This document shows positions 46,072-54,119 of a DNA stretch of 64,000 nucleotides, piece after piece. Each line of letters opens with the position of its first letter. Within the stretch, counting starts at the first letter, position 1. Made by a program: the position numbers and the translations under genes. Origin of the DNA: Actinomadura hibisca NBRC 15177 (GTDB taxonomy: Bacteria; Actinomycetota; Actinomycetes; Streptosporangiales; Streptosporangiaceae); the NCBI RefSeq assembly GCF_001552635.1, contig NZ_BCRO01000031.1, forward strand, positions 124,001 through 188,000, given 5' to 3'. The notes beneath the pieces are model-generated. The model was not told where the DNA came from and did no database searches. It was given only the letters and a program-made list of their open reading frames with translations.

Positions 46072-46908
46072 ATGGTCGACATGACCACGAGCGCTGAACG
46101 GAACATGACCATGCGTTACTTCACGATCCACCACGACGGCGTCACGATCCCGGTGACCCGCAGCGGTCAGGGGCGGTCGCTGGTTCTGTGCCCTGGGCTC
46201 AACTCCACGCAGGCTGACCTGCACGAGCTGGCCGGGCTGCTGCGGCGTGATCACGACGTCATCACCTTCGACCTCCGAGGCCACGGCCTCGCCTCGGCCG
46301 CCGACCGGTACTCCTTCGAGGCGTTCCTCAGCGACCTGGCCGCCGTACTGGCAGATCCGGAACGCCTCGGCCTGTCCGCGGCGCCTCTGCTCGTGGGCTA
46401 CTCGCTGGGCGCGGATCTGGCCGTCCACTACGCCTCCGAGCATTCGGATGTCGTCGCCGGGCTCGTTCTCATCGACGGGGCCAACCCGGTGCCCGAACCG
46501 TTCATCACCAAGGCCGATCGGCCGGAGTTCCGCGCCATGTGGGACGGCCTGGCCGCGCAGCAGCAGGCCAGGCGGGGCACCGAGCGTCAGGTCCTGCTCA
46601 CCGGCCAGGAGATCCTGGACGTGAACGTCGAGATCGACGCCGTGCGGTCGCGGATCCTCGACCGGTACCGGAAGATCGACCTGCCCATCAGCATGATCAT
46701 GTCGACCTCGATGACCGGTGACGGCGGCGACGACCGCGCGGCCCGGTTCAACCGCAACTGGCGCGCGGGCGTCGAGCGGCTCGTCCGGGAGCAGCCACGC
46801 ATCTCCACCACCTGGCTCGACGCCGATCACCGGCTCGTCTTCACCCACGCCCCAGAGATCGCCCAGATCATCCGGAGCGCCCGCACGGCCCCTGGGACAC
46901 TGGCCTGA
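46072..46908 (+). CDS. alpha/beta hydrolase
   Basis: Encodes 278 aa from ATG 46072; starts at 46081, 46105 and 46111 are also possible since the dyad is close. Core features: SLVLCPGLNSTQADLHELAG, FDLRGHGLAS, nucleophile elbow VGYSLGADLAV, and His in DADHRLVFTHAPEIA. The acid is less certain. It resembles alpha/beta fold hydrolases such as esterases or epoxide-like enzymes. Its stop overlaps the MerR start (TGATG), so both are co-translated. Confidence 0.87.
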   Translation: MVDMTTSAERNMTMRYFTIHHDGVTIPVTRSGQGRSLVLCPGLNSTQADLHELAGLLRRDHDVITFDLRGHGLASAADRYSFEAFLSDLAAVLADPERLGLSAAPLLVGYSLGADLAVHYASEHSDVVAGLVLIDGANPVPEPFITKADRPEFRAMWDGLAAQQQARRGTERQVLLTGQEILDVNVEIDAVRSRILDRYRKIDLPISMIMSTSMTGDGGDDRAARFNRNWRAGVERLVREQPRISTTWLDADHRLVFTHAPEIAQIIRSARTAPGTLA

Positions 46909-47681
46909 TGCTGACCATCGGCGAGCTGGCGTCGTACGCCGGAGTGACGGTGCGCGCGGTGCGGCACTACCACGCCAAGGGCCTGCTGCCCGAGCCCGAG
47001 CGCGATCATTCCGGCTACCGCAGGTACGACGCCGCCGCCGTGATCGAGCTGATCAGAATCCGCACCCTCGCCGGGGCCGGCGTCCCTCTGGCGCGGGTCC
47101 GGGAGCTGTTGCGCGCCGACGAGGATGAGTTCGCCGCAGCGGTCGCCGACATCGACAGGCGGCTCCAGGCGGAGATCCGCGAACGGCAGCGGCACCGCGA
47201 GCAGATCGCCCGGCTCGCCGCCGGAGACAGCCTGGCGCTGCCCCCAGAGGTGGTCGCCTTCCTCGACCGCCTGCGGGCGCTCGGGATCGACGAGCGCATC
47301 GTCGAGGTCGAACGTGACGGCTGGATCCTGCTGGCCGCGCGCTCACCCGAACGTGTCCCCGAGTGGACGGCGCGCAAGCAGGAGCAGATCGCCGACCCCC
47401 GCTTCATCGACTTCTACCGCACGCTGGGCCGAGCCCTCGACTGGCCCGCCGACGATCCGCGGCTGGTCGAGCTGGCCGACGAGGTGGCCGCCTACATCAC
47501 CCGGATGGCCGACGAGAGAGGCGAGGACTACGTCAACGACGTCGATATCGAGCCACCGTTGATCAAACTGATGGACGCCCTGGCCTTCGACACCGCGCCG
47601 CCGGCCCGCCACCTGATCGAGCTGTTGAAGAAACGCGGCTGGCGTGGCTGGACCAAGCTCGAACGCGTTGAACAAGCCTGA
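46908..47681 (+). CDS. MerR-family transcriptional regulator
   Basis: Encodes 257 aa. The MerR HTH is at the N-terminus: LTIGELASYAGVTVRAVRHY, HAKGLLPEPERDHSGYRRYD, followed by the dimer helix. The C-terminal ~150 residues form a helical effector domain (IVEVERDGWILLAARSPERV) of the kind found in multidrug-sensing MerR proteins, without metal-binding Cys. ATG overlaps the hydrolase stop by one base. It probably controls this operon through the dyad upstream. Confidence 0.9.
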   Translation: MLTIGELASYAGVTVRAVRHYHAKGLLPEPERDHSGYRRYDAAAVIELIRIRTLAGAGVPLARVRELLRADEDEFAAAVADIDRRLQAEIRERQRHREQIARLAAGDSLALPPEVVAFLDRLRALGIDERIVEVERDGWILLAARSPERVPEWTARKQEQIADPRFIDFYRTLGRALDWPADDPRLVELADEVAAYITRMADERGEDYVNDVDIEPPLIKLMDALAFDTAPPARHLIELLKKRGWRGWTKLERVEQA

Positions 47682-47687
47682 GCCGCC

Positions 47688-48659
47688 TCACCTCCCGTCC
47701 TGAGGGAGACGTCCGGCGGCGACGCGGCGTGGGTCTGGCCACTTCACCTCGCGCGCCCACCCCGCCTGCTCGAAAAGGCGGATGAGGCGTGCGCTGGGGT
47801 CGAACTGGCCTGGCAGGACGCCGTGCCGCGCGCAACTCGGGTCGGCGTGATGCCAGTTGTGCCACCCCTCGCCGAGCGTCAGGAACGCGACCCACCGGAC
47901 GTCAGCCGACCGGTCCCGGGTCTTGAAGTGCTGGGTGCCGAAGGTGTGCGCGATCGAGTTGACCGACCAGGTCACGTGGTGCACGACGGCGTAGCGCACC
48001 AGGCCGCCCCAGAACAGCGCCGTCCAGAACCCCGACCACGCCCCGGCCCACAATCCGCCGACGGTGGCGGGCAGCAGCAGCGCCAGCGCCACGACGGCGG
48101 GGTAGGCCGCGTCGATGCGCCGCAGGTCGCGGTCGGCGAGCAGGTCGGGCACCCAGTGCCGCCGGTCGGACCGGCGGCGGGCGGTGCAGAACCAGCCGAC
48201 CTGGGCGTGCAGCAGGCCGCGCAGCAGCGCGGTGCCGCCGTCGCCGTAGCGCCAGGGCGAGTGCGGATCACCGGGGCGGTCGGCGTACTTGTGGTGGCGG
48301 CGGTGCTCGGCCGCCCACAGGGAGACGGGCCCCTCCATCGCCATGCCGCCGGCCAGCGCGAGCACCGCGCGCAGCGGCCTGCCGCACTTGAACGAGCGAT
48401 GCGTGAACAGCCGGTGGTAGCCGATGGTGATGCCGAAGATGCTGATCACGTACATGACGGCGGCGATCACCGCGTCGCGCGCGCCGAGCCCCCGTCCCCA
48501 GGCGACGGGCACGGCGGCGGCCAGCAACACGACCGGCAGCACGACGAGGACGACCAGGTAGGCGGCGCGCCGCCCGGCGGTGACGGGCAGGGTGCCGGGA
48601 GGGCTGTTCGGTGCCGGTGGGGCGGGCGACTCGGCGGGAGGCCCGGTGCTTGCTGACAT
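47688..48659 (-). CDS. acyl-lipid/acyl-CoA fatty-acid desaturase (delta-9 type)
   Basis: Encodes 323 aa from ATG 48659 (AAGGAG site). Four membrane helices and the three histidine boxes of stearoyl-CoA-type desaturases are present: HRLFTH, HRRHH and HNWHH. It would insert a double bond into a saturated acyl chain using O2 and an electron donor. It converges with the MerR gene and is divergent from the P450/cyclooxygenase-like operon, for which it could supply unsaturated substrates (inference). Confidence 0.93.
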   Translation of the reverse strand: MSASTGPPAESPAPPAPNSPPGTLPVTAGRRAAYLVVLVVLPVVLLAAAVPVAWGRGLGARDAVIAAVMYVISIFGITIGYHRLFTHRSFKCGRPLRAVLALAGGMAMEGPVSLWAAEHRRHHKYADRPGDPHSPWRYGDGGTALLRGLLHAQVGWFCTARRRSDRRHWVPDLLADRDLRRIDAAYPAVVALALLLPATVGGLWAGAWSGFWTALFWGGLVRYAVVHHVTWSVNSIAHTFGTQHFKTRDRSADVRWVAFLTLGEGWHNWHHADPSCARHGVLPGQFDPSARLIRLFEQAGWAREVKWPDPRRVAAGRLPQDGR

Positions 48660-48792
48660 GTCGCTCCTTGCCGCCCGGGTGCGTGTCACCGAATCATCAG
48701 GAGCCCGCCGACCGCAGGAACAGTCACCTGCCAGTGATGATTACGTTACGGGTGGAGTTGGTCGCTATCCGCTATTGCGACGCTCCGTGGTT

Positions 48793-48826
48793 GGTGGTGA
48801 CAATGCGCAGACGCTCCATCACCACC
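48793..48826. promoter_or_regulatory. GGTGGTGA-N18-TCACCACC inverted repeat
   Basis: A perfect 8-bp dyad with an 18-base spacer lies in the 208-bp region between the desaturase and P450 genes, 42 bases before the P450 GTG. Candidate operator for the divergent pair. Confidence 0.5.
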
Positions 48827-48867
48827 TGACAGCAGCGCCCCAGAACTCCCCCGGAGGTGGCCCCGGC

Positions 48868-50172
48868 GTGAGCACGACCGACGAACGAGCGGAAACGGCC
48901 AGCACGGACCACCTGGCCGAGTACGACGCCGCGGCCGAGACCGATCCCGCCGTGGCGATGATGCTCGCCCTGGGCTGGTTGCGGTCGGACTGGCGGGCCT
49001 TCACCGCGGCGCTCCGCGCGCACCGTCCCATCCTGGTCACCCCCGCGTTCACGCTGGTGACGCGCTACGCCGACGTCACCGAGGTGCTGTCGCTGGAGCG
49101 GGTCTTCACCGTCGCCGACTACGCGCGGCGGCTCGACCCGGCGCTGGGCGGTCCCTGCGTCCTCACCCAGGACGGCACCGCGCTGAAGTGGCGCGAACGC
49201 GGCCTCATGCAGGTCATGCTCGCCCCCGAGGACGTGCCGCACGTCCGGACGCTGGTCGGGCGCGCAGCCGACGAGGCCCTCGACAGAGCACAACCGCTCG
49301 GCCGGATCGACGCCGTCCAGGACGTGTTCCGCCACGTCGCCCTGCGGGTCTGCGCCGACCATTTCGGCTTCCCCGGCCCGGATCCCCAGACGATGTCGCG
49401 CTGGTCCCGCGCGGTCATGACGCACGTCACCGCCAACCCGCTCGACGATCCCGCCGTCCGGGCCGACGCCCTGCAAGCCGGTGGCGAGATGATGGCCTAC
49501 CTGCGCGAACTGCTCGCCCGACGGCGCGGCCGGGGCGATCTCGACGGCGACGTGGTGGCCCGGCTGCTGCACACCCGCCTGCCTCCCGGCGTCGCGCTCG
49601 ACGACGAGAGGCTGGCGATCAACGTCGCGGGCCTGCTCCTGGGCTTTGTGGAGAACGCCTCCGGCTCCCTGGTCAACCTGGTCGAGCAGATGCTCACGCG
49701 GCCGGGCCTGCAAGCCGAGGCGGCGGCCGCGGCGTCCGGCGCGCCCGAACGCTTCGACCCGTACGTGTGGGAGGCCCTGCGCTTCAACCCGTTCCTCAAA
49801 GCCATCGCCCGCCGCGCCGGACGTGACCACGTGATCGCGGCGGGCACGTCCCGCGAGACGCCCGTGCCCGCCGGAACGCTGGTCCTCGCCGTCGTGGCGT
49901 CCGCCATGTTCGACCAGGCCGCCGTGCCGGAGCCCGACCGCTTCCGCCTCGACCGGCCCCGCCACGCCTACCTGCACTTCGGCCACGGCCACCACGACTG
50001 CGTGGGCGGCGACGTCGGCGCGGTCGTGCTGGCCGAGACCGCCCGCCGCCTGCTGGCGCGTCCCGGCCTGAGACCGCTGCCGCCCCCGGAGGGGACCGTC
50101 GTCCGCGACCGCGACGTCTTCCCCGACCACTGGACGTTGCGCCTGGACGGCACCGGCGCCGAGGAGGACTGA
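48868..50172 (+). CDS. cytochrome P450 with atypical I-helix (candidate hydroperoxide-converting type)
   Basis: Encodes 434 aa from GTG 48868 (GGAGGT site). The heme loop is FGHGHHDCVGG (Cys378) and the K-helix ExxR is EALR (302-305). The I-helix lacks the AGxDT oxygen-activation motif: it reads GFVENASGS (259-267), with Asn263. In plant CYP74 and fungal Ppo enzymes, which rearrange fatty-acid hydroperoxides without O2 or reductase, this region has an Asn in a NxxGG-like motif. The stop is one base before the start of the cyclooxygenase-like gene. No ferredoxin gene is present. The role as hydroperoxide isomerase is inference. Confidence 0.9.
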   Translation: MSTTDERAETASTDHLAEYDAAAETDPAVAMMLALGWLRSDWRAFTAALRAHRPILVTPAFTLVTRYADVTEVLSLERVFTVADYARRLDPALGGPCVLTQDGTALKWRERGLMQVMLAPEDVPHVRTLVGRAADEALDRAQPLGRIDAVQDVFRHVALRVCADHFGFPGPDPQTMSRWSRAVMTHVTANPLDDPAVRADALQAGGEMMAYLRELLARRRGRGDLDGDVVARLLHTRLPPGVALDDERLAINVAGLLLGFVENASGSLVNLVEQMLTRPGLQAEAAAAASGAPERFDPYVWEALRFNPFLKAIARRAGRDHVIAAGTSRETPVPAGTLVLAVVASAMFDQAAVPEPDRFRLDRPRHAYLHFGHGHHDCVGGDVGAVVLAETARRLLARPGLRPLPPPEGTVVRDRDVFPDHWTLRLDGTGAEED

Positions 50173-50173
50173 C

Positions 50174-51772
50174 ATGGCCGACGCCCCCGCCCCCCAGGGC
50201 CCCCGGCCGCGGAGCATCGCCAACGACGGCGCCCACAACCGGCTGCTCTACCTCGCCATGACCCACGCCAAGCCGCTGTGGCGCACGGTCGAGAGCGTCC
50301 CGCCGCTCCGGCTGCGCCTGAACGCCAAGCTGATCGACCGCATGATCGGCGAGGCGCCCCCGCGTCCCGAACCGCTCAGCACCATGGCGCCCTACACCTC
50401 GTGGGCCTCGCTCACCGACCGCACCTACAGCAGCCGCCACCTGCCGCCCGTGGCCGGTCTCGAAGGCCGCCAGCCCAGCGTGGAGCGGGCCGCCGACCTG
50501 TTCCTGCGGACCGGCGACACCGACCCGTGCCCCCGCTCGACGGTCCTGTTCGCCTACTTCGCCCAGTGGTTCACCGACGGCTTCCTGCGCGGCGACAGCA
50601 ACGAGCCCCGCGACCCGCGCCGCAACACCTCCAACCACCACATCGACATGAACCCGCTGTACGGGCTCACCCCGGCGGCGACGGCGCAGCTGCGCTCCTT
50701 CGACGGCGGGCGGCTCAAGAGCCAGACCGTCGACGGCGGCGAGTTCCCGCCCTACCTGTGCGAGAACGGCAAGATCAAGCCGGAGTTCTCCGAGCTGGGC
50801 GTGATCCGCTTCGACGAGCTGCCCGACGCCCGCCGCGACACGCTGTTCGCGCTGGGCAGCGACCGGGGCAACGGGCAGATCGGCTTCACGATGCTCACCG
50901 TGCTGTTCCTGCGCGAGCACAACCGGATCGCGGGCGTCCTCGCCGACCGTTATCCGCGCTGGGACGACGAGCGGCTGTTCCAGACCACCCGCAACATCGT
51001 CATCGTGCTCCTCACCAAGCTGGTGATGGAGGACTACATCAACCACATCACCCCGTACCACTTCCGGTTCCTGCTCGACCCCCGGCTCGGCTCCCGGTTG
51101 TGCCGGGCCACCTGGAACCGCGAGAACTGGGCGTCGATCGAGTTCAACCTCGTCTACCGGTGGCACAGCCTCATCCCGTCCACGCTGACGGTCGGCGGCC
51201 ACGACCTGCCCATGGCGCAGACGTTGTTCGCCGCCGACCGCATCACCGGGCCGGGCCTCGGCCAGGTGTTCGCGGAGGCGTCCGAGCAGCGGGCCGGGCG
51301 CATCGGCCTGTTCAACACCGACCCGGTGCTGCGGCCCGTCGAGATGGCCAGCATCGCCGAGTCCCGCGCGGTGCAGCTCGCGCCCTACAACAGCTACCGG
51401 CGGCACTTCCGGTTCCCCAGGGCGCGCGGCTTCGAGCAGATCTCCAGCGACGCGCGGGTCACCGAGGCGCTGCGCGAGCTGTACCGCGAGGTCGACGACG
51501 TCGAGCTGTACGTGGGGCTGTTCGCCGAGGAGCCCGCCTCGGCGGACGCCATCCTGCCGCCGCTCCTCACCAAGATCATCGCGATCGACGCCTTCTCGCA
51601 GGCCCTGACCAACCCGCTGCTGGCCCCGCGCGTCGCCAACGCCGAGTGCTTCACGCCCGAGGGGATGGCGATCATCGGCGGCACCCGGACGCTGGCGCAG
51701 ATCCTGCACCGCAACGTCCCCGAGGACCCGCGTCCCCGCTTCGTCAGCCTCACTCAGCGCGGGGCGCTATGA
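50174..51772 (+). CDS. cyclooxygenase-like animal-heme-peroxidase-family protein
   Basis: Encodes 532 aa aligning along most of its length with prostaglandin G/H synthase: SQTVDGGEFPPYL, TMLTVLFLREHNRIAGVLAD, WDDERLFQTTRNIVI, EFNLVYRWHSLIP and EQRAGRIGLFN. The catalytic Tyr385 equivalent is Tyr328 and the proximal heme His388 equivalent is His331. The distal His207 is not kept: FAQHFTH reads FAQWFTD (131-135). So it could abstract hydrogen from a fatty acid and add O2, but its peroxidase half-reaction may be altered. It lacks signal peptide, EGF and membrane-binding modules. Coupled to the P450 and lipase genes. Confidence 0.93.
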   Translation: MADAPAPQGPRPRSIANDGAHNRLLYLAMTHAKPLWRTVESVPPLRLRLNAKLIDRMIGEAPPRPEPLSTMAPYTSWASLTDRTYSSRHLPPVAGLEGRQPSVERAADLFLRTGDTDPCPRSTVLFAYFAQWFTDGFLRGDSNEPRDPRRNTSNHHIDMNPLYGLTPAATAQLRSFDGGRLKSQTVDGGEFPPYLCENGKIKPEFSELGVIRFDELPDARRDTLFALGSDRGNGQIGFTMLTVLFLREHNRIAGVLADRYPRWDDERLFQTTRNIVIVLLTKLVMEDYINHITPYHFRFLLDPRLGSRLCRATWNRENWASIEFNLVYRWHSLIPSTLTVGGHDLPMAQTLFAADRITGPGLGQVFAEASEQRAGRIGLFNTDPVLRPVEMASIAESRAVQLAPYNSYRRHFRFPRARGFEQISSDARVTEALRELYREVDDVELYVGLFAEEPASADAILPPLLTKIIAIDAFSQALTNPLLAPRVANAECFTPEGMAIIGGTRTLAQILHRNVPEDPRPRFVSLTQRGAL

Positions 51773-53886
51773 CCACGGCCCGCTCCGAAGAGGTCATCCG
51801 CCTCCTGGACGCCGCGCGCGAACTCGCCGAGATGGCGGTGGAGATCCGTGAATCGTCGCTCCGGGTCGCGGGGGCCGCCAGTTCCGGCCGCGACGCCGGG
51901 ACGTCCGCCCGCTACCGGCTACTACGCGCGGTCGCCAACCCGCGTGGCCTCGGCTTCACCCCGGGCGGCGGCCGGTTCGGCGGGCTGACGGCCCGCGTCG
52001 GCGGAATGCTGGGCGCCGAGAGCATCGCGGTCCGGCTGCTGGTGGCCTCGCTCCGGCTGCGGATCGCCGCCGTCGCCCTGGAGAACCCCGAACTCGCCGA
52101 CGACCCGCTGCTGCGCCGCCTGCTGGACGAGGTCGCCGCCGACCGCCGCGCCCAGGCCGCCCGCACCCTGCGCGCCCTGCTCCGGGAGCGCGGCACGATG
52201 GGCACGATCACCGCCGTCGCGCCCGTCTTCAGCGAGTTGCTCGCGCTGAACGCCCTGCTCGACGAGAACCCGTTCAACGACCGCACCGCCTGGCTGATCG
52301 CGACCGGCACCGGCACGGCCTGCGCCGACCCCGTCAGCGGTATCAGCAACATGGCCGTCGCGGTGCTCGACAAGGGGCGCGGCGCTGTCCGCCCGGCGAC
52401 CCTGGACCGGGCCGAGACCGCGCGGCTGCGGACCGAGGGCTCGCTGCTGGCGTTCCTGGGCAACATCGCCGTGATCGGCACGACGGGCCGCATCCTCCTC
52501 CAGGCCGTGACCGGCCCCGACGGCGCGACCCGCTACGTGCTCCAAGCACCGGGCATGCGCGCCGGAAGGGCCAACAACGAATCCCCGCAGGACCTGCTCG
52601 GCGCGTTCAGCAGCACCCTGATCGCCCAGTCGCCCTACAGCCGGTCGCTGATCCGGGCGGTCGAGGAGTACGGCGTGCCCGACGGCGCGGAACTCGCGCT
52701 CATCGGGCACAGCGCCGGGGGAGCGGCCGTCATGAACCTCGTGCAGGACGCCGCGTTCTGCGCCCGCTACACCGTCACCCACGCCGTCGCGATCGGCTCC
52801 CCGATCGACTTCAAGGCCCCGGCCGACCCGCTCACCTGGGTCGCGGGCGTCGCCAACCAGCGCGACATCATCCCCAGCCTCGACGGCCAGGGCGCGGGCA
52901 ACTGCTTCGACCTGCACCCCGGCTGGTACGTCGTGGACTACCCCGACCCGGCCGCGACGTTCCCCGAATGCCACTCCATCGAGCACTACATCGCCGACAT
53001 GGAACGCCGCGTCCCCGAGGCGCGCGAGCACATCGACGAACAACTCGCCCCCTACCGGGGCCCGGTGACCCGCTCCCAGGTCTACCGCCTGTTCGACCGC
53101 GCGCCGCGTCCGGACGGCTTCCCGTTCCTGACTGTGCCGACCTACACGATGCCGTGCGCGGAAGAGACCCTCGAACTGCCGATCCGGTCACCGTCCGGCG
53201 CGACGCTCACGGCCTACTTCGCCGCCGACACGACCACCGCACGGGACCTCCTCGCCGACACCGGCCTCACCGACGTGATCGCGTTCGGCCGCCGCTGCCT
53301 GGTCGCCGTCCACGCGTTCGCCCACCCGCAGGCCAGCATCGGCGCGCACAACCGGATCGACCTCACGATTCCGGTGCACGATCCCTGGTCGCCGCAGCGC
53401 CTGCCGGGCTGGCCCGACCTGCTCCGCCCCGTCGATCGCCGCCGGGGCGGCGACTTCGTCACCGACTCGGCCGTCAGCACCGCCGGAGCACGCCTGGCCG
53501 TCCAGGAGATCTGGGGCCACCCCGCGTTCGAGACCCACGTCGACGTCGCCGTCGGCTCCCGCAACGCCTGCCTGAAGATCGGCGACGTCGCGGACCGCGT
53601 CCTCACCCTGACCGGCCAACTGGGCTTCGGCCTCCCCACCAGCGCCCGCGACCTGCTCACCTACTCCCAGCGCGACGGGACGATCCTGCGCGCCGGTACC
53701 GAACTCCGGGGCCGCGCCCGACTGCACCCCCGCCCACGACTCCGTCTGCGCGTCACCGCGTCCCCCCACCCGATGGCGGCCCACCTGCGCGCCCTGGGCC
53801 TGGACGGCGCGCGCCCGCTCTTCTGCCTGTCGGTGCCGAACTGCCAGTCCAGGGCGTCAGCGGGAGTTCCGATCCAGCTCACCTGA
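51769..53886 (+). CDS. lipase-like alpha/beta hydrolase fused to an acetoacetate-decarboxylase-like domain
   Basis: Encodes 705 aa; its ATG overlaps the previous stop (ATGA). Residues ~1-170 are helical. Residues ~225-430 form a hydrolase domain with nucleophile elbow GHSAG (Ser315), acid candidate Asp366 (NQRDIIPSLDG) and His402 or His406. Residues ~470-690 look like an acetoacetate-decarboxylase-fold domain: LVAVHAFAHPQASIGAHNRI and AVSTAGARLAVQEIWGHPAF. The Schiff-base Lys that normally follows EIWGxPK is absent. The first half could release fatty acids; the second could bind or convert an oxidised product (inference). Confidence 0.82.
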   Translation: MTTARSEEVIRLLDAARELAEMAVEIRESSLRVAGAASSGRDAGTSARYRLLRAVANPRGLGFTPGGGRFGGLTARVGGMLGAESIAVRLLVASLRLRIAAVALENPELADDPLLRRLLDEVAADRRAQAARTLRALLRERGTMGTITAVAPVFSELLALNALLDENPFNDRTAWLIATGTGTACADPVSGISNMAVAVLDKGRGAVRPATLDRAETARLRTEGSLLAFLGNIAVIGTTGRILLQAVTGPDGATRYVLQAPGMRAGRANNESPQDLLGAFSSTLIAQSPYSRSLIRAVEEYGVPDGAELALIGHSAGGAAVMNLVQDAAFCARYTVTHAVAIGSPIDFKAPADPLTWVAGVANQRDIIPSLDGQGAGNCFDLHPGWYVVDYPDPAATFPECHSIEHYIADMERRVPEAREHIDEQLAPYRGPVTRSQVYRLFDRAPRPDGFPFLTVPTYTMPCAEETLELPIRSPSGATLTAYFAADTTTARDLLADTGLTDVIAFGRRCLVAVHAFAHPQASIGAHNRIDLTIPVHDPWSPQRLPGWPDLLRPVDRRRGGDFVTDSAVSTAGARLAVQEIWGHPAFETHVDVAVGSRNACLKIGDVADRVLTLTGQLGFGLPTSARDLLTYSQRDGTILRAGTELRGRARLHPRPRLRLRVTASPHPMAAHLRALGLDGARPLFCLSVPNCQSRASAGVPIQLT

Positions 53887-53894
53887 AGGAAACC

Positions 53895-54113
53895 ATGGCC
53901 TACGAAGACCTGATCGCCGAATCCGAACTCCTAGCCCGGTGCGCGGCCCGGCTGGACGAGATGGCCGCCGAACTGGGCGCGACGACCGCCGCACCACCCT
54001 GGCTCGCCACCACGCTGACGGGCCTGGCCATCCGCTGCCGCGTCGGCACATCGGACATCCGCTCCGCCGCCCGAGCCCTCCAGGACCACCGTCCCGGCCG
54101 AGACTCGAACTGA
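53895..54113 (+). CDS. small protein (72 aa), fourth gene of the oxylipin-like operon
   Basis: Begins 8 bp after the lipase-fusion stop with a GAAGGAAA site. It is helical and acidic at the N-terminus (MAYEDLIAESELLARCAARL, DEMAAELG), then WLATTLTGLAIRCRVGTSDI and a basic end. Two Cys. No membrane helix or signal peptide. Position suggests an accessory subunit or regulator of the operon, but there is no recognisable family. Confidence 0.65.
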   Translation: MAYEDLIAESELLARCAARLDEMAAELGATTAAPPWLATTLTGLAIRCRVGTSDIRSAARALQDHRPGRDSN

Positions 54114-54119
54114 AGGCTA

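Noticed and set aside
49796..51709. A 637-codon open frame antisense to the COX-like gene
   Set aside because: Composition typical of a shadow frame; the plus-strand protein aligns along its length with cyclooxygenases.
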